Positions 32,897 to 41,762 of a DNA stretch of 64,000 nucleotides are shown piece by piece. This DNA comes from Bradyrhizobium sp. CCBAU 51765 (GTDB lineage: Bacteria; Pseudomonadota; Alphaproteobacteria; Rhizobiales; Xanthobacteraceae): positions 4,329,001-4,393,000 of the forward strand of contig NZ_CP030038.1 of NCBI RefSeq assembly GCF_015291725.1. Reading direction: 5' to 3'. Both the position numbers and the translations under genes were made by a program. Every line of letters starts with the position of its first letter. Position 1 is the stretch's first letter. Below the pieces are notes generated by a model. That model was not told where the DNA came from, made no database searches, and saw only the letters and a list, made by a program, of their open reading frames with translations.

Positions 32897-33080
32897 CAGA
32901 ACAGGCAAGACAGCGCCTGAGAGAGTTTGATCCCGCCGCACACGATCATGGCCCAAAGTGCCACGCTGATCTGGATGGCATCCAGCATGTCCCACATCCC
33001 CGCGAATCATCCGAACATTTTTCTTTTGAGACTTGCGTGAGGCGGCCGCCAGCGCCAGCGCTCATTTGAAGCCGGCGCAC

Positions 33081-33109
33081 AAAAAAAGAGGCGGGCCTGG
33101 GCCCGCCTC
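33081..33109 (-). terminator. Rho-independent terminator for the glycine-zipper gene
   Basis: On the minus strand GAGGCGGGC-CCAG-GCCCGCCTC is followed by seven T residues (plus-strand A-run at 33081-33087), 24 bases after the stop of the gene that ends at 33133. Confidence 0.85.
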
Positions 33110-33132
33110 CGCGCTCAATCCGCTTGAAAGAC

Positions 33133-33888
33133 TCAGTAGCACGCCCGGGGATCGGCCTGCACATATTGGCCGTTCGGATAGCGGTAGTAGCAGGTGCCCT
33201 GCGCCCAGTAGTAGCCGGGCTGGGATGCAGCGGTGGCGCCGGCGATCGCGCCCGTCGCGCCGCCGAGAACCGCGCCCGCGGCGGCTCCTGTCGCGTTGCC
33301 CGAGATCAGGCCGCCCAGCACGCCGCCGACGATCGCGCCGCCGAGCGCGCTGGCGCCGGGATCAGCCGGTGGCGGAGGCGGAGGTGGTGGCGCGTAGGCG
33401 ACGGGAGGCGGGGCATAGGCCACCGGCACGTCGTCGATATAGTCCTCCGAAATGTAGGCAGGCGGGCCAGCCATTCGCTGCGGATAATAATACCAGACGC
33501 CGCCAACGTCCCACCACCAGCCGGAGCGTCCGTTGCGGACCTCATGACGCCAGCGGCCGCCTTCCCAGGCGCGATTGCCGCGATAGGTGTGTCCGCCCCA
33601 GTCACGTTCCGGAGCGGGCCCGCGAGCGACGTGACGTCCCGGCGGCGGGCCGCCGGCACTGTGCCGACCGGGACCCGCATGGGGCTGGTCAGCGGGCCGG
33701 GCCGCCTGCTGCGGAGGACCTTTGCGCATGTTCTGATTGGGCGGGGGTGGCGCGCCCACGCCCTGGCGGCCTGGCGGCGGGCCGGCATCCCTCTGCGGCC
33801 TAGCATCCTGAGCCTGCGCCGATAGCGCAAGCAACGACACGGCCGAAACCATTGGAATGATGATCTTCATGCGTTTGGACGCACTCAT
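33133..33888 (-). CDS. Secreted Pro-rich protein with glycine-zipper domain
   Basis: 251 residues from ATG 33888, with GGGGGCGAG upstream; a Sec signal ends near AQAQD. Residues about 30-115 are low-complexity Pro/Gly/Arg, 120-165 are aromatic (WWWDVGGVWYYYP), then a Pro run, then a glycine-zipper (GGAIVGGVLGGLISGNATGAAAGAVLGG at about 195-222), which inserts in or packs at membranes, and a C-terminal CYYRYPNGQYVQADPRACY with two Cys. Likely envelope or outer-membrane associated; exact role unknown. Confidence 0.8.
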   Translation of the reverse strand: MSASKRMKIIIPMVSAVSLLALSAQAQDARPQRDAGPPPGRQGVGAPPPPNQNMRKGPPQQAARPADQPHAGPGRHSAGGPPPGRHVARGPAPERDWGGHTYRGNRAWEGGRWRHEVRNGRSGWWWDVGGVWYYYPQRMAGPPAYISEDYIDDVPVAYAPPPVAYAPPPPPPPPADPGASALGGAIVGGVLGGLISGNATGAAAGAVLGGATGAIAGATAASQPGYYWAQGTCYYRYPNGQYVQADPRACY

Positions 33889-34070
33889 GCGTGCTCGCCC
33901 CCTGCTCTCTCGATCGCCGTCATTCCAGCGCGATAGACGATTCGCTCGCGCCAAGCTTATGCCGGCCGACATAACTGACCTGCTTGATCGGCTAAGTCCC
34001 GTTACAAATGATTAAGATCACGGCAATTTTTGGCCTCAACGGGCTCCCAGCGGGCCGCGTTGAAGCGCCT

Positions 34071-34307
34071 CTAGCGAGCCGGCTCAATCACGTTGCAATT
34101 GGTTCGCCCCGACATCAGGCAATCCTGCATCTTGCTGGCTGCGGTGAGGTCCCGGGCAAGCCACCAGCCGACGCCAAGAATCACGATCGCGATGATCAAT
34201 CCCGCGATCGCGCCGCGGCGGTCGTTCCCGGACTGGCGCTTGGGTCGACTGTTCGGGCGAGGATTCGGCTTCTCGCCGGGGTCGGGTTCGGATTTGGGCT
34301 TGGACAT
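34071..34307 (-). CDS. Small single-pass membrane protein
   Basis: 78 residues from ATG 34307; in-frame GTG 34343 upstream is less likely. A Pro/Lys/Ser-rich cytoplasmic lead (about 1-32) precedes one helix (GAIAGLIIAIVILGVGWWLA at about 33-52) and a short outer tail with two Cys (MQDCLMSGRTNCNVI). Not recognised; topology and paired cysteines suggest an anchored periplasmic tail. Confidence 0.6.
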   Translation of the reverse strand: MSKPKSEPDPGEKPNPRPNSRPKRQSGNDRRGAIAGLIIAIVILGVGWWLARDLTAASKMQDCLMSGRTNCNVIEPAR

Positions 34308-34385
34308 GGCCGCCTGGTCGCGCTGGCGAGCCGGCTTTATCACCTCTGCGGCGTCGCGTCACATTCGGATCGGCCTGCCCCGAAT

Positions 34386-34622
34386 TCAGCCCCGGGGCGG
34401 CGGGGTCGCGTCCTTGCGTGAGGTTTCGATGGCCGGAATCGCCCGCTGGACCCGCGGTGCGCAGGTCGTGAGCACGAATGCAGTCCGGCTGCATTCCCAG
34501 TCCGCCCCCAGCACGGCACTGTCGACCGTCTGCGGGCGCGCGAACAGCACTGCGGCGCAGGTCACGCCTGCCAGGACGAAGGCGATTGCGAGCGCCTTCA
34601 GGCTCGGTCGGAAGGTCATCAT
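34386..34622 (-). CDS. Small secreted or anchored hypothetical protein
   Basis: 78 residues from ATG 34622. An N-terminal hydrophobic segment (LKALAIAFVLAGVTCAAVLFA) is followed by a periplasmic portion with two Cys (WECSRTAFVLTTCAP). It lies 78 bases upstream of the previous membrane gene on the same strand and could be co-transcribed. No family recognised. Confidence 0.6.
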   Translation of the reverse strand: MMTFRPSLKALAIAFVLAGVTCAAVLFARPQTVDSAVLGADWECSRTAFVLTTCAPRVQRAIPAIETSRKDATPPPRG

Positions 34623-34886
34623 GCCCGTGCTCCGTCTCGTTCCGGGCGGACGCTAGGCGTCGCGCTCGTGCTCCCTTATGAGGGACATCACAATTCAGCA
34701 GTTTTTCCGGGCTACGAGAGATCGTCGGGGGGCGATTTTTCGTTGACCTGATCGGCTGCGATTATGTGTGGCTTCGCGACGCGCGCCGATGTACACGCTA
34801 CAGCGTCGCGTGGCGCCCGCTATGCCCAGCCGACGTACCAACAGGCACGAATGTAGGATCGAAAGCGAGGAAGACAAGGCTCGTAG

Positions 34887-35234
34887 ATGAGTGGATTCAG
34901 GGAACCCGGCTTCACGGACCGGCAAAAGGCGGCGCAGGAAGCCCGCAAAAATCTTTTAAACAAATTCAAATCGCAACCGGGCCCCGACGATCCGGCGGTG
35001 CTCGCGCGCCGTGCTGAACGCGAGGCACTGGCGGCCAAGCGCGCCGAGGCGAAGGCTGCGCGCGAGGCGGAGAAGGCTGAGCAGAAGCGCCTCGAGGAAG
35101 AAGCCAAAGCGGCCGAAGCCGAGCGGATCGCGCGCGAGGCTCAGGAAGCCGCCGAGAGACTGGCTGCGCTCGAAGCCGAGCAAAAGGCCAAACGCGACGC
35201 GCGCTACGCCGCCCGCAAGGCGAAGCGCAAGTAA
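34887..35234 (+). CDS. DUF6481 family protein, Lys/Ala/Glu-rich
   Basis: 115 residues from ATG 34887. The first 40 residues (GFTDRQKAAQEARKNLLNKFKSQPGPDDPAV) match the DUF6481 pattern; the remainder is one long charged helix (RAEAKAAREAEKAEQKRLEEE...), probably a coiled coil, ending in a basic ARKAKRK tail. Likely a cytosolic nucleic-acid or ribosome associated small protein, but no function is known. Confidence 0.8.
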   Translation: MSGFREPGFTDRQKAAQEARKNLLNKFKSQPGPDDPAVLARRAEREALAAKRAEAKAAREAEKAEQKRLEEEAKAAEAERIAREAQEAAERLAALEAEQKAKRDARYAARKAKRK

Positions 35235-35368
35235 CAAGCAAGGTGCGCTCGTAGCGCCCCATTGAACTTGAACCAAAGCACAGTTCCGGAGGCGGTCTCA
35301 GAGGCCGCCGCCGGAATTGGAGGGTGCGCGGCCTGCCCGAGGCAGGCGCTGCGCGAGGACGACGAAGA

Positions 35369-35614
35369 TCAATTCTTCTTCATCATCCCGTCGTCTTTCT
35401 TCATGCCGTCCTTCGACATGTGGTCCTTCTTCATGCCGTCGTCCTTGGACATGGTGTCCTTCTTCATCATGCCGTCCTTGGACATCGTGTCTTTCTTCAT
35501 CATGCCGTCATCCTTGCCCATCTTGTCCTGAGCAAAGGCGGCCGGGGCAAACGCGAGGCCGAGCGAGAGAGCGGCAGCCGAGAGGCCGAGCACGATGCGG
35601 GTGCGAATGGTCAT
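35369..35614 (-). CDS. Secreted pentapeptide MXKDX repeat protein
   Basis: 81 residues. A Sec signal (MTIRTRIVLGLSAAALSLGLAFAPAAFA) is followed by about ten degenerate repeats of the form M-x-K-D-x and KKDxMSKD, so the mature protein is almost only Met, Lys, Asp and Gly. Such proteins are assigned to the MXKDX family; Met-rich, charged repeats suggest metal (copper) or oxidant scavenging, which is inference. A hairpin without T-run follows near 35285-35325. Confidence 0.85.
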   Translation of the reverse strand: MTIRTRIVLGLSAAALSLGLAFAPAAFAQDKMGKDDGMMKKDTMSKDGMMKKDTMSKDDGMKKDHMSKDGMKKDDGMMKKN

Positions 35615-35671
35615 GGTTCAACTTCCCTTCGAGATGGAGTTTGTCAGCGACGGACGCCGCTATTCAATCCA

Positions 35672-35697
35672 GACGGGTCGCCGGCCGGCGTTGTTAC
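35672..35697 (-). promoter_or_regulatory. Tentative ECF-type promoter for the MXKDX gene
   Basis: Minus-strand GTAACA (35697-35692), 16 bases, CGTC (35675-35672), 58 bases before the MXKDX start. It resembles the GTAAC...CGTC class read by EcfF/SigF-type sigma factors. One-mismatch short motifs of this kind can occur by chance. Confidence 0.35.
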
Positions 35698-35929
35698 GCC
35701 GCCGCCGACAAATTTCGGTGAGCCTTCCCCTATTTCTCGTTCGACGTACTTCCGGACTCGTAACCAGGAAGTGTGCAGCGCAGCACGGCCAGCACTTGCC
35801 CGGACGTTCGGTCTCGAACTATCAGATGAGAGAATATCGGGTGAAAGACCGGCTAGGATGGGCCTGCCTGCCGGTCTGAAGGACTAGACCGAAATCACAC
35901 AAACAAGAATCGTCCAAGGAAATCACGCC

Positions 35930-36952
35930 ATGCTCACGCGCCGCCATCTGCTCGCGACCGCCGTCGCTGCGCCCGCCATCCTCCGCTTCGGCACCGGTAC
36001 GGCGCACGCCGCGACCACGCTGAAGATCTCGCACCAGTTCCCGGGCGGCACCATCGACAAGGGCGATTTCCGCGACCGGCTCTGCCGCATGTTCGCAGCC
36101 GAGGTCAGCAAGCGCAGCAATGGCGACATCGCCGCCGAAATCTATCCAAATTCCTCGCTGATCAAGACCAACGCGCAGTTCTCCGCAATGCGCAAGGGCG
36201 CGCTCGACATCAGCCTCTATCCGATGCCCTATGCCGGCGGCGAGGTGCCGGAGACCAATATCGGCCTGATGCCGGGCCTCGTGACCACCTACGACCAGGG
36301 CCTGCGCTGGAAGAAGGAGCCGATCGGCAAGGCGCTGACCGATTTCCTCGCCGACAAGGGCATTATCCTGCTCACCTGGGTCTGGCAGGCCGGCGGCGTC
36401 GCCAGCCGCTCCAAGCCGATCGTCGCGCCCGAAGATGCCAAGGGCATGAAGGTGCGCGGCGGCTCGCGCGAGATGGACATGGTGCTTCAGACCGCCGGGG
36501 CCTCGGTGCTGTCGGTCCCCTCCAACGAAATCTACGCGGCGATGCAGACCGGCGCCTGCGATGCCGGCATCACCTCCTCGACCAGCCTGATCTCGTTCCG
36601 CCTCGAAGAGGTCGCGAAGTCCCTGACCTCGGGCGCGGGCGCCTCCTACTGGTTCATGCTCGAGCCCCTGATGATGTCGAAGGCGATCTTCGACAAGCTG
36701 CCGAAGAACCATCAAGACATTTTGCTCGCGGTCGGTACCGAGCTCGAAGCGTTCGGCCGCAAGGGTGCGCAGGACGACGACGTCGAGGTCGCCAAGGTCT
36801 ACGAGAAGGCCGGCGCCAAGGTCTCCGCGCTCGACGCCGCGACCGTCGGCAAGTGGCGCGACATCGCCCGCGACACCGCCTGGAAGGACTACAGCGCCAA
36901 GACGGCGACCGCGGCAAACCTGCTCAAGCTCGCCATCGACGTCGCGGCATGA
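35930..36952 (+). CDS. TRAP transporter substrate-binding protein DctP (system 1)
   Basis: Periplasmic binding protein of a sodium-coupled TRAP importer. 340 residues with a twin-arginine-like start (MLTRRHLLATAVAAPA) cleaved near AHAA. DctP features: KISHQFPGG.IDKGD, YPNSSLIKTNAQFSAMRKGALD, and VRGGSREMDMVLQTAGASVLSVPSNEIYAAMQTGACDAG, which holds the conserved carboxylate-binding Arg. AAGGAAAT precedes the start. First gene of a P-Q-M operon; the next start overlaps its stop by four bases. Confidence 0.93.
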   Translation: MLTRRHLLATAVAAPAILRFGTGTAHAATTLKISHQFPGGTIDKGDFRDRLCRMFAAEVSKRSNGDIAAEIYPNSSLIKTNAQFSAMRKGALDISLYPMPYAGGEVPETNIGLMPGLVTTYDQGLRWKKEPIGKALTDFLADKGIILLTWVWQAGGVASRSKPIVAPEDAKGMKVRGGSREMDMVLQTAGASVLSVPSNEIYAAMQTGACDAGITSSTSLISFRLEEVAKSLTSGAGASYWFMLEPLMMSKAIFDKLPKNHQDILLAVGTELEAFGRKGAQDDDVEVAKVYEKAGAKVSALDAATVGKWRDIARDTAWKDYSAKTATAANLLKLAIDVAA

Positions 36953-37503
36953 GTCACGGTCCGCTTCCGGACCGCGACGACAAGACGATCGCTGCCGCAG
37001 GGACCGGCCTTGCGCCAGCGATCGATCGCGGCCTCGCCGTCCTCAACAGCATCATCGTGGTGTTCGCGTCGATCGCGCTGGTCGCGGCCTGCACCATCCT
37101 GAGCTACAGCGTGCTCAGCCGCGCTCTGTTCAAGGCTGCCAATTACTGGCAGGACGAGGCTGCCGTGTTCCTGCTGGTCGGCGCGACCTTCATGACGGCG
37201 GCCTACGTGCAACAGAACCGCGGCCATATCGGCATCGAGGCCTTCGTCGGGCTGCTCTCGCCGCTGGCGAACCGGATCCGGCTCTGGCTGGTCGACGCCG
37301 CCACGTTCCTGTTCTGCGCCTTCTTCACCTGGAAATCCTGGACATTGGCCCATGAAGCCTATGTCGACGGCCAAGTCTCGAACTCGATGTGGTCGCCGCC
37401 GCTCGCCATTCCCTATTCGCTGATGGCGCTCGGGATGAGCCTGCTCTGCATCCAGATCCTCGTGCAGCTTGCGCTGCCATTCGTCGGAGCCAAGCGGCCA
37501 TGA
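36949..37503 (+). CDS. TRAP transporter small permease DctQ (system 1)
   Basis: 184 residues from ATG 36949 (ATGA overlap with dctP). Four hydrophobic helices starting about residue 33; the loop YSVLSRALFKAANYWQDEAAVFLLVGATFMTAAYVQQNRGHIGIEAF is the DctQ pattern. Forms the inner-membrane complex with DctM. Confidence 0.92.
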   Translation: MSHGPLPDRDDKTIAAAGTGLAPAIDRGLAVLNSIIVVFASIALVAACTILSYSVLSRALFKAANYWQDEAAVFLLVGATFMTAAYVQQNRGHIGIEAFVGLLSPLANRIRLWLVDAATFLFCAFFTWKSWTLAHEAYVDGQVSNSMWSPPLAIPYSLMALGMSLLCIQILVQLALPFVGAKRP

Positions 37504-38858
37504 GCGTTTTCGGTATTGGCGTCGCTTACGGCATCGTGACGCTGCTGGTGATGTTCTCGGGCATGCCGATCGCGTTCGCGCTCGGCGCGGTCGCCGTCGT
37601 GTTCATGGGCATCTACATGCCCTCGGCCTCGCTCGATACGGTTACGCAGAACGTCTACGAGGAAATGGCCTCGATCACGCTGCTGTCGATTCCGCTCTTC
37701 ATCCTGAAGGGCGCCGCGATCGGCAAATCGCGCGCTGGCCAGGACCTTTATTCAGCACTGCACGCCTGGCTGCACCGGGTCCCCGGCGGCCTCGGCGTCG
37801 CCAACGTCTTCGCCTGCGCGCTGTTCGCGGCGATGGCGGGCTCCTCGCCCGCGACCTGCTCGGCGATCGGCTCGGCCGGCATCCCCGAGATGCGCAAGCG
37901 CGGCTATTCCGGCGGCTTTGCCGCAGGGATCATCGCCGCCGGCGGCACGCTCGGCATCCTGCTTCCGCCCTCGATCACCATGATCCTGTTTGCGGTTGCG
38001 GCCGAAAAGTCGCTGGGGCGGCTGTTTCTGGCCGGCATCGGGCCTGGCCTGCTGCTGGTCACGCTGTTCGGCGCCTACGCCGTGATCCGCTTCCGGCAGG
38101 AATATGCCGCGGCCGAAGCGGCCTACAAGAACGGCGGACCGGAGGCTCCGATCCTGCAGCGTGACGAGTATACGCTCGCCGAGCGCTTCAGCGTACTTCC
38201 GCGCGTGATCCCGTTCGTGCTGCTGCTCACCGGTGTCATGATCGCGCTCTATGGCGGCTACGCCACGCCGTCGGAGACCGCGGGGCTCGGCGGCCTGCTC
38301 GCGCTGGCGCTGATCGCCGCGATCTACAGCGTGTGGCGGCCGAGCGACCTTGCCCCCATCATGAAATCGACGATCCGGGAATCGACCATGCTGATGATGA
38401 TCATCGGCATGTCACTGCTCTATTCCTACGTAATGAGCTATCTGCACATCTCGCAATCGGTCGCCGAATCCATCGTCGCGATGCACCTGCCGCGCTGGGA
38501 GCTGTTGTTCGCGATCCTCGTCATGGTCGTCGTGCTCGGCTTCTTCCTGCCGCCGGTCTCGATCATTCTCATGACAGCGCCGATCATCCTGCCGCCACTC
38601 CGCGCCGCCAATTTCGACATCATCTGGTTCGGCGTGGTCATGACCATCGTGATGGAGATGGGGCTGATCCACCCGCCCGTCGGCCTCAACATCTTCGTCA
38701 TCCGCAACGTCGCGCCGGACATTCCCCTGCGCGAGGTGATCTGGGGCACGCTGCCCTTCGTGCTCTTGATGATGCTCGCGGTGCTGCTGCTGTGCTTCGT
38801 GCCGGGGATCTCGACCTGGCTGCCGGATCTCGTGATGGGGCCGGACGGGAGCAGGTAG
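37500..38858 (+). CDS. TRAP transporter large permease DctM (system 1)
   Basis: 452 residues from ATG 37500, again overlapping the preceding stop by four bases. Twelve or so helices, with MFSGMPIAFALGAVAVVFM at the start, MAGSSPATCSAIGSAGIPEM and AAGGTLGILLPPSITMILFA (the conserved GxxxPPS motif) and the mirror IHPPVGLNIFVIRNVAPD in the second half. Sodium-driven import of an organic acid is typical; substrate unknown. Confidence 0.92.
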   Translation: MSVFGIGVAYGIVTLLVMFSGMPIAFALGAVAVVFMGIYMPSASLDTVTQNVYEEMASITLLSIPLFILKGAAIGKSRAGQDLYSALHAWLHRVPGGLGVANVFACALFAAMAGSSPATCSAIGSAGIPEMRKRGYSGGFAAGIIAAGGTLGILLPPSITMILFAVAAEKSLGRLFLAGIGPGLLLVTLFGAYAVIRFRQEYAAAEAAYKNGGPEAPILQRDEYTLAERFSVLPRVIPFVLLLTGVMIALYGGYATPSETAGLGGLLALALIAAIYSVWRPSDLAPIMKSTIRESTMLMMIIGMSLLYSYVMSYLHISQSVAESIVAMHLPRWELLFAILVMVVVLGFFLPPVSIILMTAPIILPPLRAANFDIIWFGVVMTIVMEMGLIHPPVGLNIFVIRNVAPDIPLREVIWGTLPFVLLMMLAVLLLCFVPGISTWLPDLVMGPDGSR

Positions 38859-38867
38859 GCAAGCTAT

Positions 38868-38954
38868 CGTAGGGTGGGCAAAGCGAAGCGTGCCCGCCAA
38901 TCAAGATTGAGATCGTTGAGAGATGGTGGGCACGGCGCAAGAGCGCCTTTGCCC
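38868..38954. repeat. Palindromic repeat family B, copy 1
   Basis: About 87 bp inverted repeat filling the gap between convergent dctM and the gntR gene. Arms share GGGTGGGCAAAGCG, GCGTGCCC and TGGTGGGCACG, GCGCCTTTGCCC. A second copy at 43760-43848 fills another convergent gap. The two arms can fold into a long hairpin. Confidence 0.85.
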
Positions 38955-39635
38955 CTATTCGCTCTTCCGGCGCTGCTTCGGCGCGTTCGCCACGACCTGC
39001 AACAGGTCCTTGCGCACCGCCTCGATGTGCCGTTCCAGAAAGCGGCAGGCTTCCTCGACCTTCTCGGCGCGACAGAGCGCGATCAGATGGGCGTGCTCCT
39101 TTTCCGCCGTCCCCATCGCCTTGGTGTTGGAGAGCTGCAGACGCGTGTAGCGGTCGCTGGTCTGGAGCAGCGACAGTACGATCGCGCGCGTGCGGGGCTG
39201 CGGCGCGTGCACGTAGAGCGCCATATGGAAGTCGGCGTTGAGCTGGCCCCATTCGCTGACATTGCGCGCCTTGATCGCCTTTTCGAAGCTCTTGTGGATG
39301 TCGTCGAGCCCCTCGAAATCCTCCGCGCCGAAGCGTGGCGCCGACTGCGCCAGCAATCGCGGCTCCAGGATGCGGCGCAAGTCGAAGACGTCGTTGATCT
39401 CGTCCAGTGACAGCTCGGAGACGATGGCGCCCTTCTGCGGCACGATCCGCACCAGGCCTTCCGCCTCGAGCTGGAACAGCGCCTCTCGCACCGGGATGCG
39501 GCTGACGCCGTAAGCATCCCCGAGCGCGTCCTGGCGCAGCTGCGATCCGGCCGGATAGGTGCCGTCGAGGATCGCCTGCCGGAGCTGATCGACGATCGCA
39601 GCCGACAGGGTGCGATGCTTCAGAGGCTGTTTCAT
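38955..39635 (-). CDS. GntR/FadR-family (FCD domain) transcriptional regulator
   Basis: 226 residues. Winged helix-turn-helix at about 8-75 (AIVDQLRQAILDGTYPAGSQLRQDALGDAYGVSRIPVREAL), followed by an all-helical FCD ligand domain (about 85-215) with the metal-binding D/H pattern (DFHMALYVHAPQPR, HAHLIALCRA). It is transcribed away from TRAP system 2, with a perfect palindrome in the shared region, so it probably represses that operon until its acid ligand binds. The last codons touch repeat B copy 1. Confidence 0.9.
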   Translation of the reverse strand: MKQPLKHRTLSAAIVDQLRQAILDGTYPAGSQLRQDALGDAYGVSRIPVREALFQLEAEGLVRIVPQKGAIVSELSLDEINDVFDLRRILEPRLLAQSAPRFGAEDFEGLDDIHKSFEKAIKARNVSEWGQLNADFHMALYVHAPQPRTRAIVLSLLQTSDRYTRLQLSNTKAMGTAEKEHAHLIALCRAEKVEEACRFLERHIEAVRKDLLQVVANAPKQRRKSE

Positions 39636-39792
39636 CTGACCTTCTGTTGTCCTTCCCGACTCGTACGACCGACGCGGTCCCTGTCTTGCATGCCGAGGTT
39701 CCCGGCAAAAGCCAGGTGCTCCAAAAGCAAGGTGCCCAGTAAAACCGCGGCCTGCCGCAGAAATGACCGCAAACTTCGTTTGACTCCCAAAT

Positions 39793-39807
39793 TGTATAAA
39801 TTATACA
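39793..39807. promoter_or_regulatory. Operator candidate for the GntR regulator
   Basis: Perfect 15-base palindrome TGTATAA-A-TTATACA in the 216-base divergent region, unusually AT-rich for this sequence. TGTATAx dyads are typical of FadR-subfamily GntR operators. It lies 45 bases before the TRAP system 2 start and 158 bases before the gntR start. Confidence 0.65.
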
Positions 39808-39851
39808 TTTGCCAATCGCACGACAATTCTTCGGGAGTTGAGGCCTCTTTC

Positions 39852-40475
39852 ATGATCGAGCAGACCATGCCGGCCACGCGCGCGCTCAGCCTCCGACGTA
39901 CGGTCGTTCGGATGTCGGCCGGCCTGCTCGCGGTCGAGCGCCTCGCGCTGATGGGCCTGATGTACCTCCTCACCGGACTGATCCTGGTGAACGTCGTCAC
40001 CCGCTACTCGCATTTCCCGATCTACTGGATCGACGAATCCGCGGTCTATTGCGTGGTCTGGCTGACCTTCGTCGGCGCCTCCGCGATGACGCGGCTGCGG
40101 CTCGACTTCGCGGTCACGATGCTGACGGAGCGGCTGTCGCCGCAGCACCAGAAGATCGCCAAGGTGATCTCGACCGGCCTCGTCGTCGTGTTCGGTGTCG
40201 CCCTGATCGTCACATGCGTGCTCTGGATGGACCCGGTTGGTCTCGCCCGCGCCGGCTTCGACGGGCGCAAGCTCGCCGCCGAAACCTTCAACTTCCTCTA
40301 CACCGAGCGCACCCAGACGCTGAACTGGCCGACCTGGGTGCTCTATCTGACGCTGCCGATCTTCGCGGTGTCGATGACCATTCACGGCCTCGCCAACCTG
40401 CTGGAAGATCTCGAGCTGGTCCCGCGCACCGCGCCGAAAGGCTTTCAGCTCTCCGAGCTGGACGGGGTCAACTGA
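39852..40475 (+). CDS. TRAP transporter small permease DctQ (system 2)
   Basis: 207 residues from ATG 39852. Four helices with the DctQ signature (VNVVTRYSHFPIYWIDESAVYCVVWLTFVGASAMTRLRLDFAVTM). First gene of a Q-M-P operon. A cytoplasmic lead of about 25 residues is longer than in system 1. Its stop overlaps the dctM start by one base. Confidence 0.9.
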   Translation: MIEQTMPATRALSLRRTVVRMSAGLLAVERLALMGLMYLLTGLILVNVVTRYSHFPIYWIDESAVYCVVWLTFVGASAMTRLRLDFAVTMLTERLSPQHQKIAKVISTGLVVVFGVALIVTCVLWMDPVGLARAGFDGRKLAAETFNFLYTERTQTLNWPTWVLYLTLPIFAVSMTIHGLANLLEDLELVPRTAPKGFQLSELDGVN

Positions 40476-41740
40476 TGATCACGTCAGCGGCCTTCATGGC
40501 GTTCATGCTGGTCGGCGTGCCGATCGGCCTGTGCCTGTGCCTTGCCGGCCTCGTCTACATCGCGGCATCCGGCAATCCGGTGCTGTTCCAGTCCTATCCG
40601 CTCCAGCTGTTCGGCGGCGTCGACAGCTACGGCCTGATCGCCATCCCGCTCTTCATCCTGATCGGCGAGATCATGAACGGCGGCGGCATCACGCGGCGCA
40701 TCGTCGACATGGCGATGGCCTTCGTCGGCTCGCTCAAGGGCGGTCTCGCCTACGTCAACATCCTCGCCAACATGTTCATCTCCTCCATCCTGGGATCGGC
40801 GACGGCGCAGGTCGCGATCATGGCCCAGATCATGGTCCCCGAGATGGAGAAGAAGGGCTACGACAAGACCTTCGCAGCGGGGCTGACCGCCTATGGCGGC
40901 ATGCTCGGCCCGATCATCCCGCCGTCGGTGATGTTCGTGGTCTACAGCGTGCTCGCGCAGGTGTCGGTCAGCGACATGCTGATCGCCGGCATCGTGCCGG
41001 GCGTCATTCTCACCGTGATGTTCTGCCTCGTCATCGCGCTGATGGGATACGTCTACAACTATCCCCGCGCGGACTACCAGACGCCGCGACAGCGCGTCAT
41101 GACGATCCTGCGGACCTCGCCGACGCTGCTGATCCCGATCGTCATCGTCGGCACCATCCTTGGCGGCCTCGCCAACGCCACGGAATCGGCGGCGGTCGGC
41201 GCGGTCGCTGCAGCATTGGTCGGAAAATACTGGACCAGGGAGTTCCGGTTCTCGCAGCTGCCGCAGATGATGCTGCGCAGCGCCATCTATTCGGCGATCG
41301 TACTGTTCCTGGTCGCGGCCGCCGCCGTGTTCTCCTGGGTGCTGATCTTCGGCAAGGTGCCGCAGGAGACCGCCGCCTGGATCCAGACCGTCGCCAAGGA
41401 CCCGGTCAGTTTCATGCTGATCTGCAACGTGATCCTGCTGGTGATCGGCACGGTGATCGACGGCATTCCTGGCCTGATCATGACCGTGCCGATCCTGCTG
41501 CCGGTGGCAACCGAAATCTATCACATCGACCCCCGGCAGTTCGGCGTCGTGGTGGTGATCAACCTGGTGCTCGGCCTGCTGTCGCCGCCCGTCGGGCTCT
41601 GCTTCTTCGTCGCGGCCGCCGTCACCGGCGCCAAGCCCGGCAAGATGTTCATGGTGACGCTGCCCTTCTTCGTCATCTCCTGCGTCCTCCTGGTGCTGCT
41701 CTCGCTCTATCCCTCGCTCTCGCTGATCCTCGTCAAATAG
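40475..41740 (+). CDS. TRAP transporter large permease DctM (system 2)
   Basis: 421 residues from ATG 40475 (TGATG overlap). DctM landmarks: LFILIGEIMNGGGITRRIVD, MFISSILGSATAQVAIMAQIMVPEM, TAYGGMLGPIIPPSVMFVVYS and LSPPVGLCFFVAAAVTGAKP. This is the channel-forming subunit of system 2. Confidence 0.92.
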   Translation: MITSAAFMAFMLVGVPIGLCLCLAGLVYIAASGNPVLFQSYPLQLFGGVDSYGLIAIPLFILIGEIMNGGGITRRIVDMAMAFVGSLKGGLAYVNILANMFISSILGSATAQVAIMAQIMVPEMEKKGYDKTFAAGLTAYGGMLGPIIPPSVMFVVYSVLAQVSVSDMLIAGIVPGVILTVMFCLVIALMGYVYNYPRADYQTPRQRVMTILRTSPTLLIPIVIVGTILGGLANATESAAVGAVAAALVGKYWTREFRFSQLPQMMLRSAIYSAIVLFLVAAAAVFSWVLIFGKVPQETAAWIQTVAKDPVSFMLICNVILLVIGTVIDGIPGLIMTVPILLPVATEIYHIDPRQFGVVVVINLVLGLLSPPVGLCFFVAAAVTGAKPGKMFMVTLPFFVISCVLLVLLSLYPSLSLILVK

Positions 41741-41762
41741 GCCATCCAATAGGAGCCCGACC

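Noticed and set aside
32842..33069. Plus-strand 75-codon frame
   Set aside because: Covers the tail of repeat D copy 1, with no ribosome site or recognisable sequence.
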